Part shown: positions 1 through 8,656 of the stretch, piece by piece
Layout of the letters: each line of letters starts with the position of its first letter
Position numbering within the stretch: the stretch's first letter is position 1
NCBI GenBank assembly: GCA_020639075.1
Contig: JACKHI010000001.1
Location: 1,612,001-1,676,000 of the forward strand
DNA length: 64,000 bases
Direction: 5' to 3'
Source of the DNA: Phycisphaerales bacterium
GTDB lineage: Bacteria > Planctomycetota > Phycisphaerae > UBA1845 > UTPLA1
Position numbers and translations under genes: made by a program
Notes under the pieces: model-generated
Database searches by the model: none
Told to the model about the DNA's origin: nothing
What the model saw: only the letters and a program-made list of their open reading frames with translations

Positions 1-438
1 ATCACCAGTCGGCGTCTGGCACGCGTTCGATCCACAGATCGGCGTGACAGTCGTTGGCGCGACGGACGCGATATGACCCGCCACGTCCGGCGGAATGACA
101 GTTTGCGATTCCATGTCCACGGCGATCGTCGTAACGACTTCGCGTTGCGGAGTGGATCCTGAGCAAACATACCATGCCGTTGCCTTCGAGAAGGACTCGC
201 CGACATTGACATCCGCATGATCCTCCATGCTTGAGTAGGTCCCATCGATTGTCCAGAAAACGAACTTGCAGGTCTTGTTCTCCGCTGTTCCCCAATAGGG
301 AATCGCATTCGGGATCGTTGCAATATCCCCGAGGTTCCATACCTGGTCTCCGTTCAACGAGCGGAACTGGACCTGCCCTGCCTCCGCCGCATTGACGGCA
401 AGTAAGACCGCAATTGTCGACAACAGACATCGCATCAT
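1..438 (-). CDS. exported protein of unknown function, C-terminus beyond the left edge
   Basis: This open frame of 146 codons runs off the left edge without a stop. The start ATG at 438 has AGGAG 8 nt upstream, and the first 21 residues form a clear signal peptide (MMRCLLSTIAVLLAVNAAEA, cleavage after AEA). The mature part is beta-rich in look, with paired cysteines (KTCKFVF, WYVCSGS, TPICGSNACQTP) and no family I recognise. Another long reading frame on the same strand covers this stretch, but it lacks a ribosome binding site and a signal peptide, so I reject it. An extracellular or periplasmic location is inferred from the signal peptide only. Confidence 0.75.
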   Translation of the reverse strand, partial: MMRCLLSTIAVLLAVNAAEAGQVQFRSLNGDQVWNLGDIATIPNAIPYWGTAENKTCKFVFWTIDGTYSSMEDHADVNVGESFSKATAWYVCSGSTPQREVVTTIAVDMESQTVIPPDVAGHIASVAPTTVTPICGSNACQTPTGD

Positions 439-1050
439 TTTGTTCTCCTTTCAATATGTCTTCCCCCCGTTGAACGCAGGTCGGAATTGCGTGGAAATGA
501 GTACGCAATTGTCGCCATCTCGAAATTCAAGACCCATCCGAATTGATCTGTCGCGGATCCTCGATCGCACATTGGCGCCAAAGTCACGACCTGACGCCCA
601 GGCGATCTGATGGGGATGGCGTACCTATGATTAAAGCGTGCAACGCTCTCGGTTCGCCACTAAGCGCCGGAAAAATCCATCCAGTTTTTTCGGGAAAGGC
701 CGTACGCCGAGGCGACGAAGGAGAGGGCAGGCCGTGTATTTCTTATGTTGCGGATCCGCCAAGTTCGAACACAGGCAAGCCGCACACCCTGCGACGAGTC
801 CGCATTGCCCGAGTCCGAGTCAATCGCACAGTGCACAAACACTGGCAAAGAAATGAAAGACCAAGAATTGCCCGAGAGCGACGGGTGAACTTCATGCGCC
901 ACAACAACGCGACTCGCCCGTCAAGGCTCGCCGCAATCTGCACTTTGAGTTTCTTGGGATTGAAGGGTTGTTCGGCCTTCAGCGTTTCAGTTTTCTTGGT
1001 TCATCACGGAATATCGTGAAACTCTATAGGCATCTGCGGTCGCGCGAGCA
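439..1050. other. intergenic, no supported gene
   Basis: This roughly 600-base stretch holds only short frames without ribosome binding sites or recognisable protein features. Its left end carries the leader of the exported protein that starts at 438. I see no other signal in it. Confidence 0.5.
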
Positions 1051-1256
1051 CCGCGTCCCGACAGGGACGCGCTGAGAATAGCCCAGCCTTTTCAAGGCTG
1101 GGATTGATAGTTGGTTACTACCATTGCCGTGCCGTAGGTACGGCGCGACTCAGCGCATCAAGCTCATCCCGGCCCGCTGGGACGGGGCCTGAGAAACGAC
1201 CGCCAACCCCCCGTTGGAAACGGGGGGCTATTCTCACGTGATCCCTACGGGATCCA
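1051..1256. repeat. array of five or six short perfect hairpins
   Basis: Perfect or near-perfect inverted repeats follow one another: CGCGTCCC/GGGACGCG (1052-1071), CCCAGCCTT/AAGGCTGGG (1082-1102), GCCGT/ACGGC (1131-1144), TCCC/GGGA near 1166, CCCCCCGTT/AACGGGGGG (1207-1227) and GATCCC/GGGATC (1240-1254). The linker after the first hairpin reads TGAGAATAG and the one after the fifth reads CTATTCTCA, its reverse complement, so the whole block is roughly symmetric. Similar palindrome arrays occur between genes in planctomycetes and some Bacteroidetes; that comparison is from memory. Confidence 0.7.
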
Positions 1257-1327
1257 GGGTGGATACACCTGTCGCGCTGGTACCAGAACACCGAGTCATC
1301 CCGATTTTCGGTGATGAACCGATTTTT

Positions 1328-2452
1328 TTACGCTCGCGCTTCCTTCGTCATCGCCTCGAACAGCGCACGGAAGTTGCCTTCGCCGAAGCCCTTCGCGCCG
1401 CTGCGCTGCGTCAGCTCGATGACAAGCGGCCCTGCATCCTCGTGCTGCTTCGATTGGTCGCGGCAGAAGGCCTGGAGCAGGTGCCCCGTTGCGTCGCCGT
1501 CGAGCAGGATGTTGCGGCGAGCGAGCTCCTCGACGGGCGTCGCGAGACCTTTGATGCCCTGCGCAACGATGCGCTTGGGCAAGTCCGCGTAATACGCGGG
1601 CGGCATGGGCAGCAAAGAGACATCCGCATCCAGCGCGACATCGACTGCCGTCAGGATGTCATTGACGTTAAAGGCGAAATGATGAATGCCTGGACCGCGA
1701 TTGGCATCCAGACAGGCATTGACCTGCGATGCGTGATAACGCGGCCGCAAAGGCTCATTGGTCGCGAGCTTCACACCGCTGGATTCATCCCACATCACGA
1801 CCGACTTCAGCCCCGTACCGACGCCGGGGCGGATATCTTCGGTATGGAACGACACATCCCAAAATCGCTCGAAGCCGAGAACATGCTCGAAGAAAGCGAG
1901 CACCGGCATCATCGTTCGAATGTTCGCCGTGAGATGATCGACACCGACGAGTCCTGCGGGATTGTGGGACTTGTCGAATTGCCCGATGGCTTCCATCCCG
2001 GGCATCAGGTTCGAATCCGAGTCGTCATGCTGCACGAATGCGAAGTTGACGATGCCAAGCGGCGTGGCGATCGCCGTTTCCTGCCATGTCGTGTTGTCGA
2101 ACTTCTCAGTGCGGAGCAGTCCCGTCGGCGTGGCGTGGCGTTCGAGCAGCATCGTCTCGGCCATCTCGGCGTCGTCCACGCGAAAGCGGACCGTCGAGAT
2201 GCCCTCGGGATGACGCTCGAGGTAGCTTCGGATTTCCGACCCGCCGTGAATCGCCTCGGCCAGTACGATTCGGATATCACCACAGCGCAGCAAGCGACGG
2301 CGCGTGCCGGTCGCCTCAACATCGCGCCCCGTCGTGGAAGCAACGTGCTGAAATCCGAAACCGCGCGTCAGGAAGCTGAGCCAGGGCTCCGCCTGCCGCA
2401 CGGCCAAGTCAAGACTGTGGATTCCCTGAATGCCAAGAGTCGCCCTCGCCAT
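1328..2452 (-). CDS. hpd: 4-hydroxyphenylpyruvate dioxygenase
   Basis: The 374-residue product has the usual bacterial HPPD length and two vicinal-oxygen-chelate halves. The C-terminal half carries the iron ligands in order: His173 (VGVDHLTANI), His258 (GIHHFAFNV) and Glu346 (LVIELTQR). The closing signature GFGEGNFRALFEA is typical of HPPD. In this family the enzyme converts 4-hydroxyphenylpyruvate to homogentisate in tyrosine breakdown. The start has AAGGAG 7 nt upstream. No homogentisate dioxygenase or other tyrosine-pathway gene lies in the window. 4-Hydroxymandelate synthase is the main alternative, but the C-terminal signature favours HPPD. Confidence 0.93.
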   Translation of the reverse strand: MARATLGIQGIHSLDLAVRQAEPWLSFLTRGFGFQHVASTTGRDVEATGTRRRLLRCGDIRIVLAEAIHGGSEIRSYLERHPEGISTVRFRVDDAEMAETMLLERHATPTGLLRTEKFDNTTWQETAIATPLGIVNFAFVQHDDSDSNLMPGMEAIGQFDKSHNPAGLVGVDHLTANIRTMMPVLAFFEHVLGFERFWDVSFHTEDIRPGVGTGLKSVVMWDESSGVKLATNEPLRPRYHASQVNACLDANRGPGIHHFAFNVNDILTAVDVALDADVSLLPMPPAYYADLPKRIVAQGIKGLATPVEELARRNILLDGDATGHLLQAFCRDQSKQHEDAGPLVIELTQRSGAKGFGEGNFRALFEAMTKEARA

Positions 2453-2608
2453 GATCGCACTCCTTCGCGCCGCGGGCGGCGGCCTTGCGGTGATTTGCCG
2501 GATTCTATCGGCATCGCGCGGACGGGTCGAGATGAAGCCGGCACAGGGCTCGAAGTTTGATCGCAGGGTTGCTCACGCAGTGCGCAGGCATTGACAAATC
2601 ACAAGGCC

Positions 2609-3226
2609 TCAGGATTCGTCGGCTTCGAATTCATCGGCGTGGCCGAGGTGCGATTCGCCTTCGGCGGTGTGCCCGGCGTCGCAGAGCAGTTGCCCCAGCA
2701 GGCGATGGGCATCGACGTATTTCGGGTCGATTTCGACGGCCCGCCACAGGCAGCGGATCGCCTCATCCGGATTCGATTCCGCGTGAATAAGGGCCAGATT
2801 GAAATAGGCTTCCTCGTAGTCGGGCTCGATATCGAGCGCCGCCCGGCATGAAGCGATCGCCTCGTCATAGACGCCGAGTTCCCGTAGCGCGTCGCCGAGA
2901 AACACGTATCGGTGCGCCGTGGGTCGCTCCTCGATCGCCAATCGGAACAAGTCGCGAGCTCTGGCAAAATCTCCAAGTTCCCACCAACAACGGCCGGCGC
3001 CCGTCAGCCCGGATACCGAACGCGGAAAACGCCGAAGCAACGATTCATACGTCTCGATCGCCCATTCGTATTGTTCCAGTTCCAGCAGGCATTGGCCCTT
3101 GATAGCAAGGATCAGTTCACCGTCCTCCCCCGCAGCGATCATTGCGTCGACTTCGCTCAACGCGAGTTCGAAGTCGTCACTACGGAATGCGTCGAGCGCT
3201 TGTTCCAATCGTTCGGACGGCTTCAC
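2609..3226 (-). CDS. TPR-repeat protein
   Basis: This 205-residue protein consists almost wholly of tetratricopeptide repeats, at about residues 38-70, 71-103, 104-137, 138-170 and 171-195. Examples are the A-helix/B-helix pairs GDALRELGVYDEAI and FNLALIHAESNPDEAI. It has no signal peptide or membrane segment, so a cytoplasmic protein-binding role is likely; the partner is unknown. It starts 6 nt after the stop of the zinc-ribbon membrane protein upstream, so the two are almost certainly co-transcribed. Confidence 0.85.
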   Translation of the reverse strand: MKPSERLEQALDAFRSDDFELALSEVDAMIAAGEDGELILAIKGQCLLELEQYEWAIETYESLLRRFPRSVSGLTGAGRCWWELGDFARARDLFRLAIEERPTAHRYVFLGDALRELGVYDEAIASCRAALDIEPDYEEAYFNLALIHAESNPDEAIRCLWRAVEIDPKYVDAHRLLGQLLCDAGHTAEGESHLGHADEFEADES

Positions 3227-3232
3227 GGCGAT

Positions 3233-3793
3233 TCATCCCCACAGTCGGGCGAGCAAATAGAGAATGAACACGCCGATGAAGAACATGGCGAATGCCGGGG
3301 CCCGCTTGCGGCGGCGGCGCTGAAAGGCGACTTCGTCCATAATTGCGCGATTGACGGCCTGCTGCGCGTCGAAACCGTCGCGGCTGCGGCGGCCGTCGAA
3401 GACCTCTCGCGTGAGGTTGCGCACCGGCGATTCGATGTCACCCTGAAACCCGCCCCGCATCATCGCCTCGTATGTGCGTCGCATTTCGGGCGGCAGGTCA
3501 TCGATCGACGCATACGTCTTTCGCCGCCCCTGCGAATCGACGTAGACGATTTCGCGCTTGCCGTTGCGATCGGTCGTGGTGAACTGGCGGCCGATGCGCG
3601 TGGTGGCGACGAAGGTCGCGCGACTCGCGTGGGTGGCGTCAGATTCCGCGAGCGAATTGAGCGCGTTGGTAAAGTTGTCGACGACGGAGCCAGCGTCCGA
3701 TTCAAATGAGCTTGTTTCTTCTCGCGGCGCCCCACAGGCGCCGCAAAAGCGATACTCATCCGGGTTTTCATCGCCGCATTTCCAGCAGTACAT
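3233..3793 (-). CDS. zinc-ribbon protein with C-terminal membrane anchor
   Basis: The 186-residue product opens with a two-CxxC zinc ribbon (Cys3, Cys6, Cys17, Cys20; CWKCGDENPDEYRFCGACG). A polar middle follows with a strand-like RQFTTTDRNGKREIVYVDSQ segment, then a basic RRRRKR run and one hydrophobic helix at about 166-182. This suggests a tail-anchored protein with a cytoplasmic zinc head. GAGGG lies 6 nt before the ATG. It is the first gene of a two-gene operon with the TPR protein. No enzymatic motif is visible and the function is unknown. Confidence 0.82.
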   Translation of the reverse strand: MYCWKCGDENPDEYRFCGACGAPREETSSFESDAGSVVDNFTNALNSLAESDATHASRATFVATTRIGRQFTTTDRNGKREIVYVDSQGRRKTYASIDDLPPEMRRTYEAMMRGGFQGDIESPVRNLTREVFDGRRSRDGFDAQQAVNRAIMDEVAFQRRRRKRAPAFAMFFIGVFILYLLARLWG

Positions 3794-3999
3794 GATCGAC
3801 CCTCACCAGTGTATTCGTCGACGACAATACCATTATCGCCTGCCCCGGGTTTCGTTGCGAGCGACTTTCACTCGAATATTGGCTCCGCGCCGTGTTGAAT
3901 ACCCTCGCGCGCGTCGCAGCAACCCCTGAGTACGAACGCAATCCGCTCCCTGGCGGTCGCGGCTCCGACCGTTGCCGCGGCGGATTCGCTCCAACCGGA

Positions 4000-6900
4000 T
4001 TATCCGCCGATGCCGGGAATGATTCCCTCAATGCCCTTTTTCTTTTTCTTGTCCTTGCCTTTTTCCTTTTCCTTACCCTTGGCGCCGGTGCCTTTTGCGG
4101 CCTTTTCCTTTTCCGGTTTGTCATTGCCGGCTTTGTTGCCTTTGTCTTTGCCGGCGTCGGCTTTCCCGCCCTTGTCCGCCTTGGCGTCACCGCCGCCGAG
4201 CAGGCCGCCTGCGAGTCCCTTGATCGCGTCGCCGGCGCCTTTTTCAGTCGTGCGCTTGATCGCTTCCTTGATCAGGCCGTCGGTCGCAACCTTCGAGAGC
4301 TCCAGCTTCGGGTTTTCTCGCGTGCCCGCGATGGGGATGTCGATGCGAGAGCCGGTGAGGACCTCCGCGTATTGCGCAACTGGCCCTTTGACACCGAGCC
4401 TCTGAAGCAATTCTGGACGGACGGGAATCGAAACCACGAGATCAACAGTTTCATCCAGTCCGACGGAGCCACGGAATCGGAGATCAAACTCATACGGAAA
4501 GATCATTGCGAAGTTTTCATAGTGAATGCGGCCGTCGTGGACATCGAAGTCCGCGCCCTCCAACGCCACGGAGATTCTCTCACCCGTCGTCGTGGCAATC
4601 CCGAATTTGATCAATTCACCGAGAATGCCGCCCGGCTCGATCTTGGCGTTCTTGAGTGTGAGCTTTCCGTGGCCGCCGCCGCCTGCCGCATCTTTTGCCA
4701 ACGGCAGTTCGAGATTGTTCATTAACAACTCGACGTTGCCCTCGGCCGAGACGACGTGATAGAAAACCGGATTGATGCGGCTCAGCAGCTCTCGCGACAG
4801 CTCGGGCGTGAACATGACGCCCTCCAGCGTGGCGACGCGCCCCGGAATGCGAAGCGTCGACGATGCGATGTCATACCGCGAAGCAAGATTGACGCGCCCC
4901 TGCGCGGCGCCGATCGTCGTCGGCGCAATGATGAATTCGCCCTTGTCGATCTTCATATCGACCTGCGCCTTCGTCAGTTTGATACCGACGATGTCCGCGG
5001 AATCCCACGTCACGGCGGCCGCGCCAGTCGCGCCGCGATACGGCGGCGTATCGCCCTTCCGATTGAGGGGGCCCGACAGGCTGATCTTGCTGCGGCTCGT
5101 TCCATGAATGCTGACGAGTTTGCCCGTGCCGGGACTGAGCTCCTCGATCAGCTTCGTGATCGCCTGCCACTGCGTGCTGTATTCACCGTCGAGCTTCGCC
5201 ACTGCATCGGTATCGTATTGATCGATCCGCCCCGAGAGTTGGGCACTCAGTAGCCCCGACGAGAGCTCGTTTCGACCCAGCCGAATCATCTTCTGCCTCG
5301 GATCGATGGCGGCATCGAGCTTCAAGTCGACTTTGTCTTCCCGCACGGCGCCGGCGCCTTCGCCGATTTCGAGTTGCGTGACGCCGCCGATGGCCGCGAA
5401 CTGAAGACCGCTTGACGACTGCCTGATATCGCCGTCGAGATTCAGCCGACCCTTCAGCGCCGGCGGTTTCTCCATGTTGCTGAAACGCCCCACGGCCCCG
5501 AAGACGCCCTGCAGATCGGCATTCGCCCTGATCTTGCCGCTGGCGGAATCGCCCGAGACGAGATCGATGTTGGCGTTCGTGATGTCGATTGTCGCTTCCT
5601 GGCTCGCGAGCGACGCCAACGCGATCTGCAGCTTCTTGCCGCCATCGCGATAGGACACGTCCTTCCAGTTGATGTCGAGATTGTCTCGTAAGACGGGTTG
5701 GCCGTCGGATGTCAATTGCGACGCCGCGAGTTGGCCCGTCGTTTCGATGTTCCGGTCCCTGTCGCCGTGGAGCTTGATGTTGCCTGCGAGTTGACCGCGG
5801 AAGCGCTTGAGATCGGGGGCGCCGATCATGTCGGCACGTTTCGCGAGGAAGTCGAGATCACCGCGATCGAGTTTCACATCGGCTTCGAATTCGCGCGACT
5901 CGACTTCATACGAACCGCTGCCGGACATAACGATCTGCTGATCGAGATTGACGCGCAGCTCTTCGGCGCGATATCGCACGGGCTTGTTGTTCGCAAGCGT
6001 AAGTTGACCTTTCTGCGCGATCGTCGTCTGGTTCAGGTCGAACGACTTCTCGCCGACACGCAAGCGGGCCTGACTGGTGTTGACTGTCGCATCGAGGGCG
6101 ACGCGATCGTCCGTCGAACGACTCATCGCGAGCGTACCTTCGACTTTTCCAGACACGTCGACATCGCCAAGATTGACGAAGGGGCCGAGGTCGCGCTTGG
6201 CCGCCGCAAGATCGCCGTTGAATCTCACATTCATGTCGCGCGGCGTGCCCGATGCGTTGATCGCACCGAAGCCGGCGTCGACAATCAGCTTATCGACGCT
6301 CAGCCCTTGGGATTCACCCACTTTGGCGTTCAGGTCGACGTGCATCGGAGCGATCCGCGTCTCGGCGCCGTTACGCGTCACGCTGGCGTCCGTCAGTTCT
6401 GCAACGGCTTCAACGGTTGGCGACTTGCCGCCGCGAACAGCGACGCGCTCGACGTGAATCACGCCTGTTCGCACAGCCTGACCGGGCTGGAATTCGAGCA
6501 CGCCTGGCAGCGCACGCTCGACCTGGGCCAAGTCGATTCGCGACGTCGCATCCAGCGAAAATGCCGGCAGGGCCATCGACTCGCCACCGAAGAGCGCAGC
6601 CATGATGCTGTCCGTCGACAAATTCGGCATTACCTGAGCGGTATCCGCGGCGAGTTTCACATTGGCCTCACCCGGCGATCCTTTCAGATCGACGCTGCCG
6701 TTAAGCTGCGTGCCCGCCAACGCAAAGTCACCGTTGAGCGTCATCTCCAGCGGCGCGCCGCCGGCGTTCGACGAATTGACGACGTGCAGATCCCAGACGT
6801 GCGCGCCGATCGTCGCGCTGGACGCATCGGGCTTGAAGTCGGCATCGATCGACAGCGTGCCGCGACCGGTGACGGGTTGTTCCGGCATCAGCATTGCGAG

Positions 6901-7731
6901 CAGCGGTCCGAGCTCACATTCGCCCTTTGTGGTCACTTTCAGCCTGCCGCTTGCGTTGCAGACATCGAATCTGCCCTCCCTCGTCAGGTTGTCCACATTG
7001 GCGTCGGCCATTAAGGAGCCGCCTTGGGCCGTGAACCCGAGCGTACCGTGGATGGCGTTGAGCGATTGAATGTCGACGTCCGCCTCGATGTCAGAGACAG
7101 TCTGAACTTGTCCCGACTGCGGCGTCACGCGGACTCTACCGTTCGTAATGACGATTTTCCCGACAATCTCGGGGAGTTGGGATGCGGATTCGACGCCGGC
7201 AGGACTGGATTGCGTCACGCGCTGCTTGCCAGCAAATGCCGAGGCGAGCGTCGGCCGATTGTGTTCGTCCATCCGCAGGTCGATTTCGGGCGAATCGATC
7301 CGCAGCTCGGCGAAACGCGTCGGATCACGGGCGACGCTCGCCAGACCGGATCCCAGATAGATGCTCTTGGCAGAGACGACTTCGTCGTTATTCGCGTCGG
7401 CGATTCTGAGACCCTCGACTTTGAGGTCGTCGAACCACGACAGGGACACGTTTTCGAACTGGACTTTGCCCGCGATGCTGTCATTGACGAATCCGAGAAT
7501 CGTCTCGCGCGCCTGCGGTCGCGACAGCGCCCAGGGCATTGCGGCGACAAGGCCGACGACGCCAGCAAACAAAAGCAACATGAGGATTACGATCCGCCGC
7601 CCCCATCGACGCTTTCGCCTGGGCATCGTTCCATCCGCAGGCGGTTGCGGCGTCGCCGTCAGTTCCGACGCGTCTTGCGGAGGGCTTGGCTGAGGGGCCG
7701 GCGATCCTTCATTGGGTTGTGGCGTCGTCAT
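4000..7731 (-). CDS. large AsmA-like inner-membrane-anchored protein
   Basis: I place the start at 7731 (MTTPQPNEG) because a proline-rich N-tail, a basic RRKRRWGRR cluster and a single transmembrane helix (about 46-66) follow directly; an in-frame extension to 7887 looks non-coding. The 1243-residue protein then runs as repeated beta-strand units. It opens with the family-like phrase VQFENVSLSWFDDLKVEGL and ends with IPIAGTRENPKLELS, as AsmA-type proteins do. Such proteins are long periplasmic proteins linked to lipid transport and outer-membrane upkeep. The last 60 residues are a low-complexity Lys/Glu/Gly tail (KEKEKGKDKKKKKG), which is unusual. Its exact role here is inferred from the family alone. 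Confidence 0.8.
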   Translation of the reverse strand: MTTPQPNEGSPAPQPSPPQDASELTATPQPPADGTMPRRKRRWGRRIVILMLLLFAGVVGLVAAMPWALSRPQARETILGFVNDSIAGKVQFENVSLSWFDDLKVEGLRIADANNDEVVSAKSIYLGSGLASVARDPTRFAELRIDSPEIDLRMDEHNRPTLASAFAGKQRVTQSSPAGVESASQLPEIVGKIVITNGRVRVTPQSGQVQTVSDIEADVDIQSLNAIHGTLGFTAQGGSLMADANVDNLTREGRFDVCNASGRLKVTTKGECELGPLLAMLMPEQPVTGRGTLSIDADFKPDASSATIGAHVWDLHVVNSSNAGGAPLEMTLNGDFALAGTQLNGSVDLKGSPGEANVKLAADTAQVMPNLSTDSIMAALFGGESMALPAFSLDATSRIDLAQVERALPGVLEFQPGQAVRTGVIHVERVAVRGGKSPTVEAVAELTDASVTRNGAETRIAPMHVDLNAKVGESQGLSVDKLIVDAGFGAINASGTPRDMNVRFNGDLAAAKRDLGPFVNLGDVDVSGKVEGTLAMSRSTDDRVALDATVNTSQARLRVGEKSFDLNQTTIAQKGQLTLANNKPVRYRAEELRVNLDQQIVMSGSGSYEVESREFEADVKLDRGDLDFLAKRADMIGAPDLKRFRGQLAGNIKLHGDRDRNIETTGQLAASQLTSDGQPVLRDNLDINWKDVSYRDGGKKLQIALASLASQEATIDITNANIDLVSGDSASGKIRANADLQGVFGAVGRFSNMEKPPALKGRLNLDGDIRQSSSGLQFAAIGGVTQLEIGEGAGAVREDKVDLKLDAAIDPRQKMIRLGRNELSSGLLSAQLSGRIDQYDTDAVAKLDGEYSTQWQAITKLIEELSPGTGKLVSIHGTSRSKISLSGPLNRKGDTPPYRGATGAAAVTWDSADIVGIKLTKAQVDMKIDKGEFIIAPTTIGAAQGRVNLASRYDIASSTLRIPGRVATLEGVMFTPELSRELLSRINPVFYHVVSAEGNVELLMNNLELPLAKDAAGGGGHGKLTLKNAKIEPGGILGELIKFGIATTTGERISVALEGADFDVHDGRIHYENFAMIFPYEFDLRFRGSVGLDETVDLVVSIPVRPELLQRLGVKGPVAQYAEVLTGSRIDIPIAGTRENPKLELSKVATDGLIKEAIKRTTEKGAGDAIKGLAGGLLGGGDAKADKGGKADAGKDKGNKAGNDKPEKEKAAKGTGAKGKEKEKGKDKKKKKGIEGIIPGIGG

Positions 7732-8073
7732 GTCGTGGAGTCCCTTGTCCGTGTGACTTCTGGATCCGCGCGAGCGGACAATCACTGTCCTTGTGCGAGG
7801 ACTGTGCGCTATCACAGGCGTTCCACCGTGCGGCGGAAGATGTCGATGATTGGGAGGATAGCGGAAAAACGGCTCCAATTCCGCCAACGGGTTCCGACCG
7901 ACTGCGGCGCAATGGATCAGGTTGCACTATGGCGCCCGTTGGAGGCAGGTGCGCGAGTGATTCCCAAGCATCTGGACGCCAGTATGTTGCGCCCAACTGG
8001 CCGGATTGCGTTCCTTCGTCACACACGCGACGATCAGACGCCGCAGGGCAGGACGAAAGATCGTATTGAGTAA
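7732..8073. other. intergenic, no supported gene
   Basis: This 342-base stretch between the AsmA-like gene and the tRNA gene shows no convincing frame or hairpin. It probably contains the promoter of the AsmA-like gene. Confidence 0.45.
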
Positions 8074-8147
<74 letters not shown>

Positions 8148-8218
8148 ATCCAGTACCGATTCGGGAATTGTATCCCCGTTCGTCCATTTGTCCCGCACCC
8201 CGTCTAACGCCCGGATGG

Positions 8219-8656
8219 CTAGCCGTCGGCGCGACCGGGCATGGGCTGGCAACCGGGACGATCGGGCTTTCGGGATTGCCGCATCTGGCTCTGATGAATT
8301 GCGCTCTCGACGGCCGAAAGCAAGTCCGCGCAGGTGTAAGGTTTGTCGAGCACGGTGACGGCGCCATTGCCGATCAACTCCATCGCCGTCGGCTCGTCGG
8401 CATGACCCGTCACGACGACAACAGCGAGGGAGCTGCCGATGTCGGCGAGGTGCGCCTGCAGTTGCTCGCCGTTCATCCCGGGCATGCGCAAATCAGTGAT
8501 CACGCATCCGATCGCGCCAAGATCCGCCGAGTCAAGGAACATCTCGGCGGAATTAAAGCCGGTCACGTCGAATCCGTGGGTCCCGAGCAGGGCGCAGAGC
8601 GATTTTAATACGAGCGCATCGTCATCGACCGCAAATACGTGAGGTTTACTGTTCAC
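8219..8656 (-). CDS. receiver-only response regulator
   Basis: This is a single CheY-like receiver domain (residues 5-122 of 145) with the acidic pocket DDD11-13, phosphoacceptor Asp55 (VITDLRMPGMNG), Thr83 and Lys105. No DNA-binding or enzymatic output domain follows, only a short Arg/Pro-rich tail. The start is GTG at 8656 with GGAGG 9 nt upstream, inside the last codons of the histidine kinase. The genes overlap by 11 bases, so they are translationally coupled. The receiver most resembles the FixJ class. It may relay phosphate to another protein or act by protein contact. Confidence 0.93.
   Translation of the reverse strand: MNSKPHVFAVDDDALVLKSLCALLGTHGFDVTGFNSAEMFLDSADLGAIGCVITDLRMPGMNGEQLQAHLADIGSSLAVVVVTGHADEPTAMELIGNGAVTVLDKPYTCADLLSAVESAIHQSQMRQSRKPDRPGCQPMPGRADG

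Noticed and set aside
2..508. 168-residue minus-strand frame at the left edge
   Set aside because: A signal-peptide protein with a good ribosome site (start 438) occupies another frame of the same strand; this frame has neither.
1309..1330. hairpin TCGGT/ACCGA plus T-run as a rightward terminator
   Set aside because: The stem is only 5 bp and no rightward gene precedes it.
1214..2560. 448-residue plus-strand frame across hpd
   Set aside because: It is antisense to a clear HPPD gene and rich in Arg/His, as shadow frames in GC-rich DNA are.
5698..7014. 438-residue plus-strand frame
   Set aside because: Antisense shadow of the AsmA-like gene; no ribosome site or domain.
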